Assembly: GCA_017432305.1 (NCBI GenBank) | Contig: JAFRJK010000005.1 | Span: forward strand, 62,001 to 126,000 | Length of the DNA stretch: 64,000 bases | Direction: 5' to 3' | DNA from: Candidatus Saccharimonadota bacterium | GTDB lineage: Bacteria; Patescibacteriota; Saccharimonadia; Saccharimonadales; Saccharimonadaceae | In this document: positions 41,475-50,412 of the stretch, piece by piece | Layout of the letters: each line of letters begins with the position of its first letter | Position numbering within the stretch: position 1 is the first letter of the stretch | Made by a program: the position numbers and the translations under genes | The notes under the pieces: model-generated | What the model was told of the DNA's origin: nothing | Database searches by the model: none | The model's input: the letters and a program-made list of their open reading frames with translations, nothing else

Positions 41475-42928
41475 TGGTGAAGAAGAAATTTGACTTTAAG
41501 ACGATGCACCTTAAAGATATTCCGAAATTTGCGATTGCATTCTTTAAGGGTGAGGTTGGCGATGAAGAAGAAATGATGACAACCCAAACTGGGTTTTATG
41601 AGATTAACCTCGTTCCAGACGTAAAAACTGAGATGATCAAAACCCAGAAAGTTCGAAACTTAGTTTTCTTCATTTGTATCATTATTAGTATCGCGTCAGT
41701 TTCGACGGTGGCGGTTTTAGGTTCGGTCAAAGGTGCACAAGATTTGACGATGACTGGTCAGGATAAACACCTCAAAAATCTTTCCTCGAAGATTTTAGGA
41801 TATGATGAACTCGCGGAATTCTTAACAGTTCAAAACCAGATTAATGGTGTTTCGAAAATTGAAGATAACCAAAAGGTTCTATCTCGTGCAGTTTCGTTCT
41901 TGAACTCACTACTCCCGAGTGGTGCAGATAAGATTGAGGTTTCGGAGCTTTCAATTGATTTAACGGAATCGACTTTGACGTTTGATGCACAAGCAAACGC
42001 AGGGAAGGAACCATACATCGATTATCGTGTGCTAGAAGCATTTATGAAACGTACAAACTTAATGACATTCGATTATGGGCGTTATGTTGATTCGACCGGA
42101 AATAACATCCCGTCGCGTTGTATCGAAGAATATGACCCTGTAAGTGGGAAGATGCATGAAGAGAATGGAAGCATCTATGCAATTTGGAAACGTGGCGAGA
42201 AGGGTTGCGACCCAACTCCAAGCGATAATTCCAACACTACGGAAGGATCTGCTACTGTTACGATTACTGATACAAGTGTAGATGCTACTAAAATGGTGAA
42301 CGGACAGTCGAGAACCGCCACAATTACTGGGCGTATCACTACATCGGCTGACTCTGATGGTAACCAAACTCGGGTGATTGAATATATCCCGAGCGAGAAG
42401 ATTTATCGTACCCCACAATTCACAAGTTGGCACAATGGCGATTCTTGGGACACCTCTAAAGATGGTGTTGATGACGTGATAATTAAACCGGGTGATGAGG
42501 CAACAAAAGTTAACATCACAAACCATGTATACACTCCGGTAATGGGGCTTGATGGTTCGATTTCGGGGATTCCACACTTTGATAGTAAATGCATTACTTA
42601 TTCTGGTGAGGAGACCGAAGAAAACGGTAAAAAGAATGTAAAATGGTCGGCAAATAATGAGTGCCAACTTGTTCCAGATGGGATTGTGATAAATAGCTCG
42701 TCAAATGGTCGTGATACGGACGATAATTTAGTGCTTCGTTTCTCAGCATTAGTTAAAATCAATGCGGATGCATTCGCGTTTAGAAATAAACATATTATGG
42801 CGATTGGGCCAAATAGTCAAAACGTAACTGATTCGTATGTCCAGCTCGAAAAAATCTTCGCGGCACCAGCAACAGATTGTTCTGCGGGTGACACGGAATG
42901 TCAAAATGCGAGAACAACAGGAGAATAA
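41474..42928 (+). CDS. pilN: PilN-like pilus assembly protein with a large extracytoplasmic insertion
   Basis: 484 residues against about 190 for typical PilN. A PilM-binding-type segment YEINLVPDVK precedes one membrane helix (about 60-82). The outer part has the usual coiled and ferredoxin-like stretch, then a Ser/Thr/Asn/Asp-rich region with TITDTSVDATK, DTSKDGVDDVI and several Cys (CIEEY, GCDPT, CITYS, CQLV). Assignment is by position between pilM and a pilO-like gene plus topology; the insertion may replace lipoprotein partners absent in a monoderm-like envelope. Confidence 0.75.
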   Translation: MVKKKFDFKTMHLKDIPKFAIAFFKGEVGDEEEMMTTQTGFYEINLVPDVKTEMIKTQKVRNLVFFICIIISIASVSTVAVLGSVKGAQDLTMTGQDKHLKNLSSKILGYDELAEFLTVQNQINGVSKIEDNQKVLSRAVSFLNSLLPSGADKIEVSELSIDLTESTLTFDAQANAGKEPYIDYRVLEAFMKRTNLMTFDYGRYVDSTGNNIPSRCIEEYDPVSGKMHEENGSIYAIWKRGEKGCDPTPSDNSNTTEGSATVTITDTSVDATKMVNGQSRTATITGRITTSADSDGNQTRVIEYIPSEKIYRTPQFTSWHNGDSWDTSKDGVDDVIIKPGDEATKVNITNHVYTPVMGLDGSISGIPHFDSKCITYSGEETEENGKKNVKWSANNECQLVPDGIVINSSSNGRDTDDNLVLRFSALVKINADAFAFRNKHIMAIGPNSQNVTDSYVQLEKIFAAPATDCSAGDTECQNARTTGE

Positions 42929-42930
42929 AA

Positions 42931-43878
42931 ATGGCAGAAATAGCAGTAGGAAAAAGAATTAAAATCAGTAAAATCCAACAGCACATGATGCTGGCAGTGC
43001 TTGGAGCTTCGCTCGTTTTTGGAGTTTCGCTAGTTTTGTCAATTTATTTCGTGAAATATATTATTTTCAATACAACAGTGATTAATGAAAAAGATGTAGC
43101 GATTGAAAATTACTATAAAGCAATTTCGAACGTTGGGATTTGTATTGATTCAAATGGTGATAAGAAGTTTACGGATAGGGAACTAGAAAAATGTGTGCCG
43201 AATGATATTGATGTAAACGATATTCAAGGTACTTTACGTTATAACGTTCTAGTTGGGATGACCGAAAACGAAGATCTTGAATCGGTGGCTAGAGAAGGGA
43301 TTTCTTCAACTTGTTATGACCCAGCAACGGGCAAGAAATTCAACTTTACGGAGCTTTACCAAAATGCAGAAACCGAAGAAGCTCGACAACAATATCTTTA
43401 TGATATTAAACTTTGTTCGTCGCTTCGCGTGATTCCAGATGCACTTCCAGCTTCGCAAAACCAAGAAGCACTTCTATCTTCGATGAATCAAATCTTCCTA
43501 CTTTCGGGGCTTCAGCCAGAGGCATTGTCGCCGAGCAACACCGGTGCAGTTTCGCCAGTTAATGGTCTTGAAGTGATTCCGATTTCAGTTTCGATTAAAG
43601 AAAATATCTTAAAATCTACAAGATTGCTCGAGAATCTTGAGCGTTCAATTCGCTCGTTCTACTTTACAAATGCAACGATTACTTGGAGAGGTGGGATGGA
43701 CGGTCAGACGAACCTTGAACTTGCGGCACAAGCTTTAGCATTCTATACGAACCAAGTTGAGGCGACTGAAACTCAGAAGACAATTTATGCTTCGGCAGAT
43801 GCAAAGAAAGCGAGCGGAACGACTGCAGCGGGTCAAACTGCGGTGGAGAAAGCAGAAAGTAAGGTAACGGGGAAGTAA
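42931..43878 (+). CDS. pilO: PilO-like membrane protein with an EF-hand-like loop
   Basis: 315 residues from ATG 42931, chosen because AGGAGAATAAAA precedes it; an ATG at 42898 in the pilN tail lacks a site. One membrane helix near residues 22-48, then an outer domain. Residues about 82-93 (DSNGDKKFTDRE) fit a 12-residue EF-hand loop with acids at 1, 3, 5 and 12, flanked by Cys (GICIDS...EKCV). Identity as PilO is by gene order and topology only. Confidence 0.65.
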   Translation: MAEIAVGKRIKISKIQQHMMLAVLGASLVFGVSLVLSIYFVKYIIFNTTVINEKDVAIENYYKAISNVGICIDSNGDKKFTDRELEKCVPNDIDVNDIQGTLRYNVLVGMTENEDLESVAREGISSTCYDPATGKKFNFTELYQNAETEEARQQYLYDIKLCSSLRVIPDALPASQNQEALLSSMNQIFLLSGLQPEALSPSNTGAVSPVNGLEVIPISVSIKENILKSTRLLENLERSIRSFYFTNATITWRGGMDGQTNLELAAQALAFYTNQVEATETQKTIYASADAKKASGTTAAGQTAVEKAESKVTGK

Positions 43879-43879
43879 T

Positions 43880-44317
43880 ATGAAACAATCAGATATTTTC
43901 TCAATTATCATTATCGGAACAGTCGGGACTTTAGCGGCTTATTTCGCAGTAAATGCTTTACTTGGTGATCCTAACTTACAATCGGTAACAATTAAGACGA
44001 TTGAAGAGATTTCGCCAGCTTTGACAGAACCAGATCCAGAACTTTTTAACTCAAACGCAATCAACCCGACGGTTGAGGTCTTGATTGATGGATGTGAGGA
44101 CGTGGATAAGAACGGAATTCTTTCAAGAGAAGAACTCATAAAGTGTAAAAAGATTGAAGATGACACAAAAGTTGAGGAAGAACAATCAAAATTAGTTTAT
44201 TGTCCAGATGGGACGATTGTGCTAGATAGCCTAGATAAATGTCCAAAAACCGAGAATAAACAAGAAGTGCCAGCTGAGGAACCTGAAAGGGAGCCTGAAA
44301 ATGGCACTACTGACTAA
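43880..44317 (+). CDS. Small membrane-anchored protein with an EF-hand-like loop, in the pilP position
   Basis: 145 residues. One N-terminal membrane helix (about 6-27), then an acidic outer segment. DVDKNGILSREE is a complete EF-hand-type loop between two Cys (GCEDVD...IKCKK). A second Cys pair lies in LVYCPDGTIVLDSLDKCPK, and the C-terminus is Glu/Pro-rich. I do not recognise the family. It sits where pilP lies in classical operons, but shows no lipobox or PilP similarity. Confidence 0.7.
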   Translation: MKQSDIFSIIIIGTVGTLAAYFAVNALLGDPNLQSVTIKTIEEISPALTEPDPELFNSNAINPTVEVLIDGCEDVDKNGILSREELIKCKKIEDDTKVEEEQSKLVYCPDGTIVLDSLDKCPKTENKQEVPAEEPEREPENGTTD

Positions 44318-46067
44318 AGAAATTCAAGAGAGAGTTGTTAAGCTGCTAGTTTCGGAGGGGCTAGTTTCGGCTGAACAAGTACAAGAAGCCCAGGCGGAGG
44401 TTTTAAAGACGAGACAGCCGATTTTGGCACTTCTTACATCAAAGAAAATCACAGATGATGAGACGGTGAGTCATGCAACGGCTTCGGTGATGGGGGTGCC
44501 GTATGTTAATCTTAACAATGTTAGGATGGATACGGAGATTTTGACGTTGGTGCCGCACGAAGTGGCGGAACGCTCGATGGTGGTGCCATTAGGCGAGAAA
44601 AATGGGACACTTTACGTCGCGATGCTCGATGCGCAGAATGTCCAATCGACAGATTATCTTGCAACATTAGTCCAAAAACCAATTCGCACGATGATGGCGA
44701 GCGAGGTAGGCTTAAGAGCAGCCCTCGCACAATATCAAGGTGACTTTTCGGCGGTTGATAAAGCGGTTAAATCTGCAAACCAGGAAGTGGCGCAGAAAAC
44801 CGCGAACGCGGACGTAAAAACGATTACACAAGATTCGCCAATTTCGAAGGCGCTCGCTACAATTCTCGAATACGCGGCACGTTCGAAAGCGTCTGATATC
44901 CATATTGAACCGCTTGAAGATTCGCTTGTGATTAGATGTAGGGTTGATGGTGTGCTTCGAAAAGTGATGGACCTTCCAAAGTCGATTGAGCCGGCATTAG
45001 TTTCGAGGATTAAGATTTTGGCAGACCTTAAAATTGATGAACACCGTATTCCGCAAGACGGTCAGTTTACAGTTTCGGTGGCAGGGAAAGAGATTGACCT
45101 TCGTATTGCAATTTCGCCAGTAGTATGGGGTGAGCAAGTGGTGATTCGTCTTCTTGATAAAAGCGGTACAACGCTTAATATTGAGACAATGGGGATGGCT
45201 GGGCATGCACTTGCGATGGTTGACAGAGGAATCTCGAAGCCAAACGGAATGATTCTAACTTCTGGCCCGACTGGCTCTGGTAAATCGACGACTTTGTATG
45301 CTTTGATTACAAAAATTTTCGATGAGAAGATTAATATTGTTACGCTTGAGGATCCGGTTGAGTATAAGATGGATGGCGTAAACCAAATCCAGGTGAACGT
45401 TGACGCTGGGTTAACTTTTGCAGCTGGACTTCGTTCGATTTTACGTCAAGACCCGGACGTAGTGATGGTTGGGGAGATTCGTGACTCAGAAACGGCAAAT
45501 CTCGCAGTCCAAGCGGCGCTTACCGGTCACCTAGTCTTATCGACACTTCACACGAACTCGGCAGCAGGTATCTTGCCAAGGCTTCTTGATATGGGAATTG
45601 AGCCATTCCTCTTAGCGTCGACACTTAATACGGTGATTGGCCAGCGATTAGTTCGACGTGTGGCAGATAAGAGGGAGGCATATAACTCGACAGATATTGA
45701 AACGAAACAAATTAATGACTTAATTGGTTCGCTTTTGCCACAGAGCCAAGAACAAGTGGCAGTAGTGTCGGATGATTTAGGCTATCCTGGGTTGCCAGTA
45801 GTAAGCCAAAGTGGGTACACTTTAGTTAAAGGGGTAGAGGACCGTGATACACCAGGTGGGTATAAGGGGCGAGCTGGTCTTTATGAGACAATTGAGGTGG
45901 ATGATGATATTCAGAAACTCGTGATTTCACATTCGACTTCGAGCGAGATTATGAAGATTGCAAAGATGAAGGGAACGCTTACAATGCGTCAAGATGGAAT
46001 GCTTAAAGCGCTCTCTGGGATTACGACGATTTCAGAGGTGAATAGGGTGGCATCCGACCTTGCTTAA
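44301..46067 (+). CDS. pilB: Type IV pilus extension ATPase PilB (GspE family)
   Basis: 588 residues. N-terminal MshEN-type domain (LLVSEGLVSAEQVQEAQAE), then the ATPase: SKASDIHIEPLEDSLVIRCR, RIKILADLKIDEHRIPQDG, Walker A TSGPTGSGKSTTLY, Asp box VTLEDPVEYKMDGVNQ, Walker B RQDPDVVMVGEIRDSETA, His box LVLSTLHTNSA. The tetracysteine zinc module before GYKGRAGLYE is absent; a Ser/Gln-rich stretch of about 70 residues is there instead. AAGGGAG precedes the ATG, which overlaps the previous gene by 17 bases. Confidence 0.95.
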   Translation: MALLTKEIQERVVKLLVSEGLVSAEQVQEAQAEVLKTRQPILALLTSKKITDDETVSHATASVMGVPYVNLNNVRMDTEILTLVPHEVAERSMVVPLGEKNGTLYVAMLDAQNVQSTDYLATLVQKPIRTMMASEVGLRAALAQYQGDFSAVDKAVKSANQEVAQKTANADVKTITQDSPISKALATILEYAARSKASDIHIEPLEDSLVIRCRVDGVLRKVMDLPKSIEPALVSRIKILADLKIDEHRIPQDGQFTVSVAGKEIDLRIAISPVVWGEQVVIRLLDKSGTTLNIETMGMAGHALAMVDRGISKPNGMILTSGPTGSGKSTTLYALITKIFDEKINIVTLEDPVEYKMDGVNQIQVNVDAGLTFAAGLRSILRQDPDVVMVGEIRDSETANLAVQAALTGHLVLSTLHTNSAAGILPRLLDMGIEPFLLASTLNTVIGQRLVRRVADKREAYNSTDIETKQINDLIGSLLPQSQEQVAVVSDDLGYPGLPVVSQSGYTLVKGVEDRDTPGGYKGRAGLYETIEVDDDIQKLVISHSTSSEIMKIAKMKGTLTMRQDGMLKALSGITTISEVNRVASDLA

Positions 46068-46079
46068 CGAAAGTGGTTA

Positions 46080-46088
46080 TGGTAAAAT
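46080..46088 (+). promoter_or_regulatory. Internal promoter before pilT
   Basis: TGGTAAAAT between pilB and pilT, with a leader of about 27 bases; would allow separate control of the retraction half of the operon. Confidence 0.5.
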
Positions 46089-46115
46089 AAAAGGAAGAAA
46101 ATAAGGGTAGGTAAC

Positions 46116-47492
46116 ATGCAAAACGAAAATCCAGTAGAAGAAACTATGCCGACTGCACCAGAGATGGAAGCGCAGACGGGAACTCAAGTTGGTACTCCGA
46201 CTAGTATACCGATTGAGGCGCCGGCTGAAGTATCAGCAGAGGACTCGGCTGAGACAAACGAGCCAGGCTCTGATGTTCCGGTAGCACAAGAGACGGCTTC
46301 GGTGACTGATCATAGTATGGTCCAATCATCGACTCCAACTAATGATGCAGATTTTAATTCGGCAGTTCCGACGACAAGTACAATCGCGGCGGCAGCTGCG
46401 GCAGCATCGACTCCGACAGCAGTGCCATCTTCTGTTCGTATCGAAGTTTTGCTTGAAGAATGTATTAAGAAAAATGCATCTGATATCCATATCCAAGTTG
46501 GTCTTCCTCCGATTCTTCGTATTGATGGTGCTTTACAACCTATCCAAAACACTCCAATTTTAACCGAAGATATGGTCGAAAAACTTGTCTTTTCGACGCT
46601 TGACTCGATGCAACGCGAAACCCTTTCGAAAGACAAAGAGTTCGATTATTCGTTCTCGTTCGGCGATGTGGCACGTTTCCGTGTTAACGCCTTTAATGAA
46701 AAAGGGAATCTTGCGGCGGCATTTCGTCTTATCCCGACAAAGATGCCGACAATTGATGAGCTGGGTATGCCACAAGTGGTTTCGACCTTTGCAGATTTCC
46801 CACGTGGCTTAGTCCTTGTTACAGGTCCTACTGGTTCTGGTAAATCTACTACTCTTGCAGCTTTGATTAATAAAATTAATACTGAAAAATCGGTCCATAT
46901 CGTCACGATTGAGGATCCAATTGAGTTTACACACAAGTCGAAACGTTCGGTTGTAGTTCAACGTGAGGTCCATTATGATACATTCTCATTTGCACGGGCT
47001 TTGAAGTCGGTACTTCGCCAAGATCCAGATGTCGTGCTTCTTGGTGAGATGCGTGACCTTGAAACTATCTCCTCGGCAATCACGATTGCAGAAACGGGAC
47101 ACTTAGTCTTCGCAACACTTCACACAAACTCGGCAGCACAGTCGATTGACCGTATGGTTGACGTGTTCCCAGCAGAACAACAACCACAGATTCGTTCACA
47201 ACTTTCGGCGGTCTTAATGGCGGTTTGTTCGCAACGTCTTATTCCGGCAATTGGTGGTGGACGTGTCGTTGCAGCGGAAATTATGATTGCAAACTCGGCA
47301 GTTAGATCAATTATTCGTGAAGGTAAAACTCACCAACTCGATACAACGATTCAGACTGGTGCGAACGAAGGTATGCAGACGATGGATAGAACGCTTGCGA
47401 AACTCGTTCAACAGGGAACTATTACTTATGATAATGCACGTGAATATGCAGTTGATATGCACGAATTTGAAAGGTTAGTGAAGGGCATTTAA
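46116..47492 (+). CDS. pilT: Type IV pilus retraction ATPase PilT, with a low-complexity N-terminal extension
   Basis: 458 residues; about 105 N-terminal residues are Ala/Thr/Pro/Glu-rich and probably disordered. The core starts at IEVLLEECIKKNASDIHIQVG, with Walker A VTGPTGSGKSTTLA, Asp box VTIEDPIEFTHKSKRSVV, Walker B RQDPDVVLLGEMRDLETI, His box LVFATLHTNSAAQSIDRM and the PilT signature AAEIMIANSAVRSIIREGK. Powers pilus retraction. Confidence 0.95.
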   Translation: MQNENPVEETMPTAPEMEAQTGTQVGTPTSIPIEAPAEVSAEDSAETNEPGSDVPVAQETASVTDHSMVQSSTPTNDADFNSAVPTTSTIAAAAAAASTPTAVPSSVRIEVLLEECIKKNASDIHIQVGLPPILRIDGALQPIQNTPILTEDMVEKLVFSTLDSMQRETLSKDKEFDYSFSFGDVARFRVNAFNEKGNLAAAFRLIPTKMPTIDELGMPQVVSTFADFPRGLVLVTGPTGSGKSTTLAALINKINTEKSVHIVTIEDPIEFTHKSKRSVVVQREVHYDTFSFARALKSVLRQDPDVVLLGEMRDLETISSAITIAETGHLVFATLHTNSAAQSIDRMVDVFPAEQQPQIRSQLSAVLMAVCSQRLIPAIGGGRVVAAEIMIANSAVRSIIREGKTHQLDTTIQTGANEGMQTMDRTLAKLVQQGTITYDNAREYAVDMHEFERLVKGI

Positions 47493-47499
47493 AAGCTAA

Positions 47500-48711
47500 A
47501 TGAAGCGATTTACATATAGAGCTAGGGACAGCAAGACTGGAAAGATCGTTAAAGGGGCGATCCAAGCTGAGAGTGAAAGAACTGCTGGCAAGCTTTTGAT
47601 TGAACAGGGATTTACGCCTGATAAAATCGTGGAAGAGGAAGAAGGCGGTCTTTTATCGCGTCTTCAAAATAAAATTAGAAATAAGGATAAAAATGTCTTC
47701 ACGAGGCAATTTGCAACGCTTATTGGGGCGGGGTTGCCACTTTCAAACTCGCTGAGAGTGGTGGCGGAGCAAACTCAAAGTAAGCCAATGCGAAAAGTGA
47801 TTGAGGCGTTGCTTTCGGACGTGGAAGCAGGTAAGACGTTAACTGAAACATGCCAGAAATACCCAGATGTGTTTGATAATCTCTATATTGCATTACTTCG
47901 TGCAGGTGAGACGTCCGGTACACTTGATTTATCGTTGATACGCCTAGCGGATCAGAAGGAAAAAGACGAGAAGATGATGTCCGATATTCGTGGTGCGTTA
48001 ACTTACCCAGCAATTATTTTACTTGTGATTATCGCAGTTTTAATCTTTATGGTGCTCGTGGTTGTGCCACAAGTTGAAGATCTTTACCATGATCTTGGGA
48101 AAGAGCTCCCTTGGGCAACGGCATTTTTAGTTGGAGTTTCGAATTTTATTATCGAGCAATGGTTTGTGGTTTTGATTGTGCTTGCGGTTGCGGTATGGTT
48201 CTTAATCCAGTTTACGAAGACGGATGTTGGGAAGAGATGGGGTGCGATTATAAAGCTAAATGTCCCGCTATTTAAGGGATTATTCCTTCGACTCTATAAC
48301 GCAAGATTTGCGAGGACGGCACAAAACCTACTCTCAACTGGTGTTTCGATTCAAGATTCGCTTCGGATTTCGGGTGAGGCAATTGGAAATATCATGGTTC
48401 AAGAACAAATTGAAATTGTGATGGAAAAAGTGAAACAAGGTAAGCCACTTTCGGAATCTTTAAAGTCAAGAAGTTATATCTTACCACTCGTTCCGCAGAT
48501 GGCGTCGATTGGTGAGCAATCCGGTAAAATCGATGAGATGCTAGGGAAGGCGGCAACGGTCTATGAGAATGAGCTTGATGAACAAATTCGAACGATTTCT
48601 ACCTTAATCGAGCCAATTTTAATGGTGGTGATGGCACTCCTTGTTGGATTTATCGTGATTGCGGTCTTAATGCCAATTTACGCAATCGTTTCGGATGTTC
48701 AAAGCGGATAA
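47500..48711 (+). CDS. pilC: Type IV pilus inner-membrane platform protein PilC
   Basis: 403 residues with two T2SSF repeats: FTRQFATLIGAGLPLSNSLR with LSDVEAGKTLTE, and FARTAQNLLSTGVSIQDSLR with VKQGKPLSESLK. Three helices sit at about 170-195, 220-240 and 375-400. The N-terminal TYRARDSKTGKIVKGAIQAE segment is intact. Works with PilB and PilT at the membrane. Confidence 0.96.
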   Translation: MKRFTYRARDSKTGKIVKGAIQAESERTAGKLLIEQGFTPDKIVEEEEGGLLSRLQNKIRNKDKNVFTRQFATLIGAGLPLSNSLRVVAEQTQSKPMRKVIEALLSDVEAGKTLTETCQKYPDVFDNLYIALLRAGETSGTLDLSLIRLADQKEKDEKMMSDIRGALTYPAIILLVIIAVLIFMVLVVVPQVEDLYHDLGKELPWATAFLVGVSNFIIEQWFVVLIVLAVAVWFLIQFTKTDVGKRWGAIIKLNVPLFKGLFLRLYNARFARTAQNLLSTGVSIQDSLRISGEAIGNIMVQEQIEIVMEKVKQGKPLSESLKSRSYILPLVPQMASIGEQSGKIDEMLGKAATVYENELDEQIRTISTLIEPILMVVMALLVGFIVIAVLMPIYAIVSDVQSG

Positions 48712-48725
48712 AGAAACGGAGGTCT

Positions 48726-50312
48726 ATGAAAAAACAAACAATTTTAAGAAGTGCTGTTTTTGTTAGTGCGATAATGATATCTAGCCTAGTTGGATTCTCG
48801 ACTAACTACGTTTTTGCAACTCCACCAACTTCGCCAAACGGTAACCAAAATGGGGGAAATGGTGGTTCAGCTAATGTGACGTATTCTACGAAAAATGAAT
48901 TTAAAAAGAGTAATTCTCAGAGTAATGTTTTTTACGAGTCAACAACTGGGGGCGAAAACGCAATTCTAGCTTCGGCGGGGACGTTAAATCTTACAAATCC
49001 GACCGTAAAAAAGAGCGGTGATAGTAATGGTGATAATGCGGATTTTTATGGGACAAATGCGGCGGTACTTTCGATTGAATCGTCAAAAATAAAGATTTCG
49101 GGTGGGGAAATTACGACAAACGGCGCACATGCAAATGCGGTGTTTGCCTATGGAAACTCGACAATTGATATTAGCGATGCAACAATTAAAACCACATCGA
49201 ACAACTCCGGTGGCGTAATGGTAACTGGAGGGGGGACTTTAAACGCGACGAATTTAGTGGTCGAGACAGACGGAAATTCTTCAGCACCGATTCGTTCAGA
49301 TAGAGGTGGTGGGACGATGACAATTTCAGGTGGAGAATATACTTCAAACGGAATCGGTTCGCCAGCAATTTACTCGACGGCAAATATCACGGTTAAAGGT
49401 GGTGACACAACTTTAAAATCTAACGCTTCGGAAGGAGTGGTGATTGAGGGGGCGAATTCAGTTTCGATTGAGGATGGAACTTCAATTATTGCAAATAACA
49501 CGAAGTTAAATGGAAATTCGGAGACTTATAAGAGTATCTTTATCTATCAATCGATGAGTGGGGATGCGAGCGAAGGAACGGGGACGTTTAGTATCAAGGA
49601 TTCGAGTGTCGATACTCTAAATGGTGATACGTTCTTCGTTACAAACACGAACGCAAAAATTGAAATTGAACACTCGAAATTCACTTATGGCGAGAGCGCA
49701 GATTTAACAAATAGAGCGTTTTTACGCATACAAGCTGGGAAGTGGGGGAAGAGCGGGAAAAATGGCGGAAATGTTACCCTGACTTCGAAAAATAGTCCTT
49801 TGCGTGGGAATATCGTGGTTGATAAAATTTCAACACTAGATGCAACTCTAGCAGAAAAAACAGAATTTTTAGGTGCGATTAATACTGCGAAAATTGCAAA
49901 AGAAATTACGATTTCGCTTGATAAAACTTCGAGAATTATCCTAACTGGTGATAGTTATATCACGACTTTGAAAAATGAAGTGGAAGATAACTCAAATATT
50001 TATGCAAACGGACATAAACTCTATATAAATGGGACAGAGGTAAAGATTAATCAAAATGCGCCGGAAGAGTGGACTTATGATTTTTCTAGAGCAGAGGAGA
50101 GTGAAGTAACTACGGCGACGGAAGCAAAAGAAGACGACAAGACTTGGTTAGTGATTATTCTTGTGGCTTCTGGAGTGGTGTTAATTGTTGCAGTAACAAT
50201 GGTCGTGATTACATTCGAGAAAAAGAAAAAGGAAAAACGTTTTAATGAAGAAGCTATAGCTATTTCACAAGCAGAAAATAATAGTTTAAAGAAGCCTTGG
50301 GAAAAAGCTTAA
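48726..50312 (+). CDS. Surface beta-helix protein with signal peptide and C-terminal membrane anchor
   Basis: 528 residues. Signal peptide (FVSAIMISSLVGFSTNYVFATP, cleavage near residue 31), then a region of about 400 residues of short Asn/Gly/Ser/Thr-rich strands such as IKISGGEITTNGA, TMTISGGEYTSNG and NITVKGGDTTLKS, the look of a right-handed parallel beta-helix adhesin. A membrane helix (about 475-497) and a KKKKEKR stop-transfer end it. It follows pilC by 14 bases with ACGGAGGTC, so it may be co-expressed with the pili as an attachment factor. The ligand is unknown. Confidence 0.8.
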   Translation: MKKQTILRSAVFVSAIMISSLVGFSTNYVFATPPTSPNGNQNGGNGGSANVTYSTKNEFKKSNSQSNVFYESTTGGENAILASAGTLNLTNPTVKKSGDSNGDNADFYGTNAAVLSIESSKIKISGGEITTNGAHANAVFAYGNSTIDISDATIKTTSNNSGGVMVTGGGTLNATNLVVETDGNSSAPIRSDRGGGTMTISGGEYTSNGIGSPAIYSTANITVKGGDTTLKSNASEGVVIEGANSVSIEDGTSIIANNTKLNGNSETYKSIFIYQSMSGDASEGTGTFSIKDSSVDTLNGDTFFVTNTNAKIEIEHSKFTYGESADLTNRAFLRIQAGKWGKSGKNGGNVTLTSKNSPLRGNIVVDKISTLDATLAEKTEFLGAINTAKIAKEITISLDKTSRIILTGDSYITTLKNEVEDNSNIYANGHKLYINGTEVKINQNAPEEWTYDFSRAEESEVTTATEAKEDDKTWLVIILVASGVVLIVAVTMVVITFEKKKKEKRFNEEAIAISQAENNSLKKPWEKA

Positions 50313-50314
50313 GC

Positions 50315-50343
50315 TTGCAAAAATATGAAAAATCTAGTATATT
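50315..50343 (+). promoter_or_regulatory. Candidate promoter upstream of the PLD-like gene
   Basis: TTGCAA, 17-base spacer, TATATT. Transcripts would start near 50350 and pass through the hairpin at 50367-50390 before the gene. Confidence 0.4.
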
Positions 50344-50366
50344 TTAGGTAGGATTTTGATTGGAAG

Positions 50367-50390
50367 GCAGAGATGATTTCTCTGCTTTTT
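50367..50390 (+). terminator. Intrinsic terminator, possibly an attenuator
   Basis: GCAGAGA (50367-50373) and TCTCTGC (50379-50385) with a five-base loop, followed by five T. It is the natural end of the pil/adhesin transcript, but also lies downstream of the promoter at 50315-50343 and 23 bases before the next ATG. Confidence 0.7.
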
Positions 50391-50412
50391 GTTGGCGAGA
50401 ACAAGGGGAAAA

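Noticed and set aside
42059-42667. Minus-strand ORF of 202 residues
   Set aside because: Shadow of the pilN-like gene.
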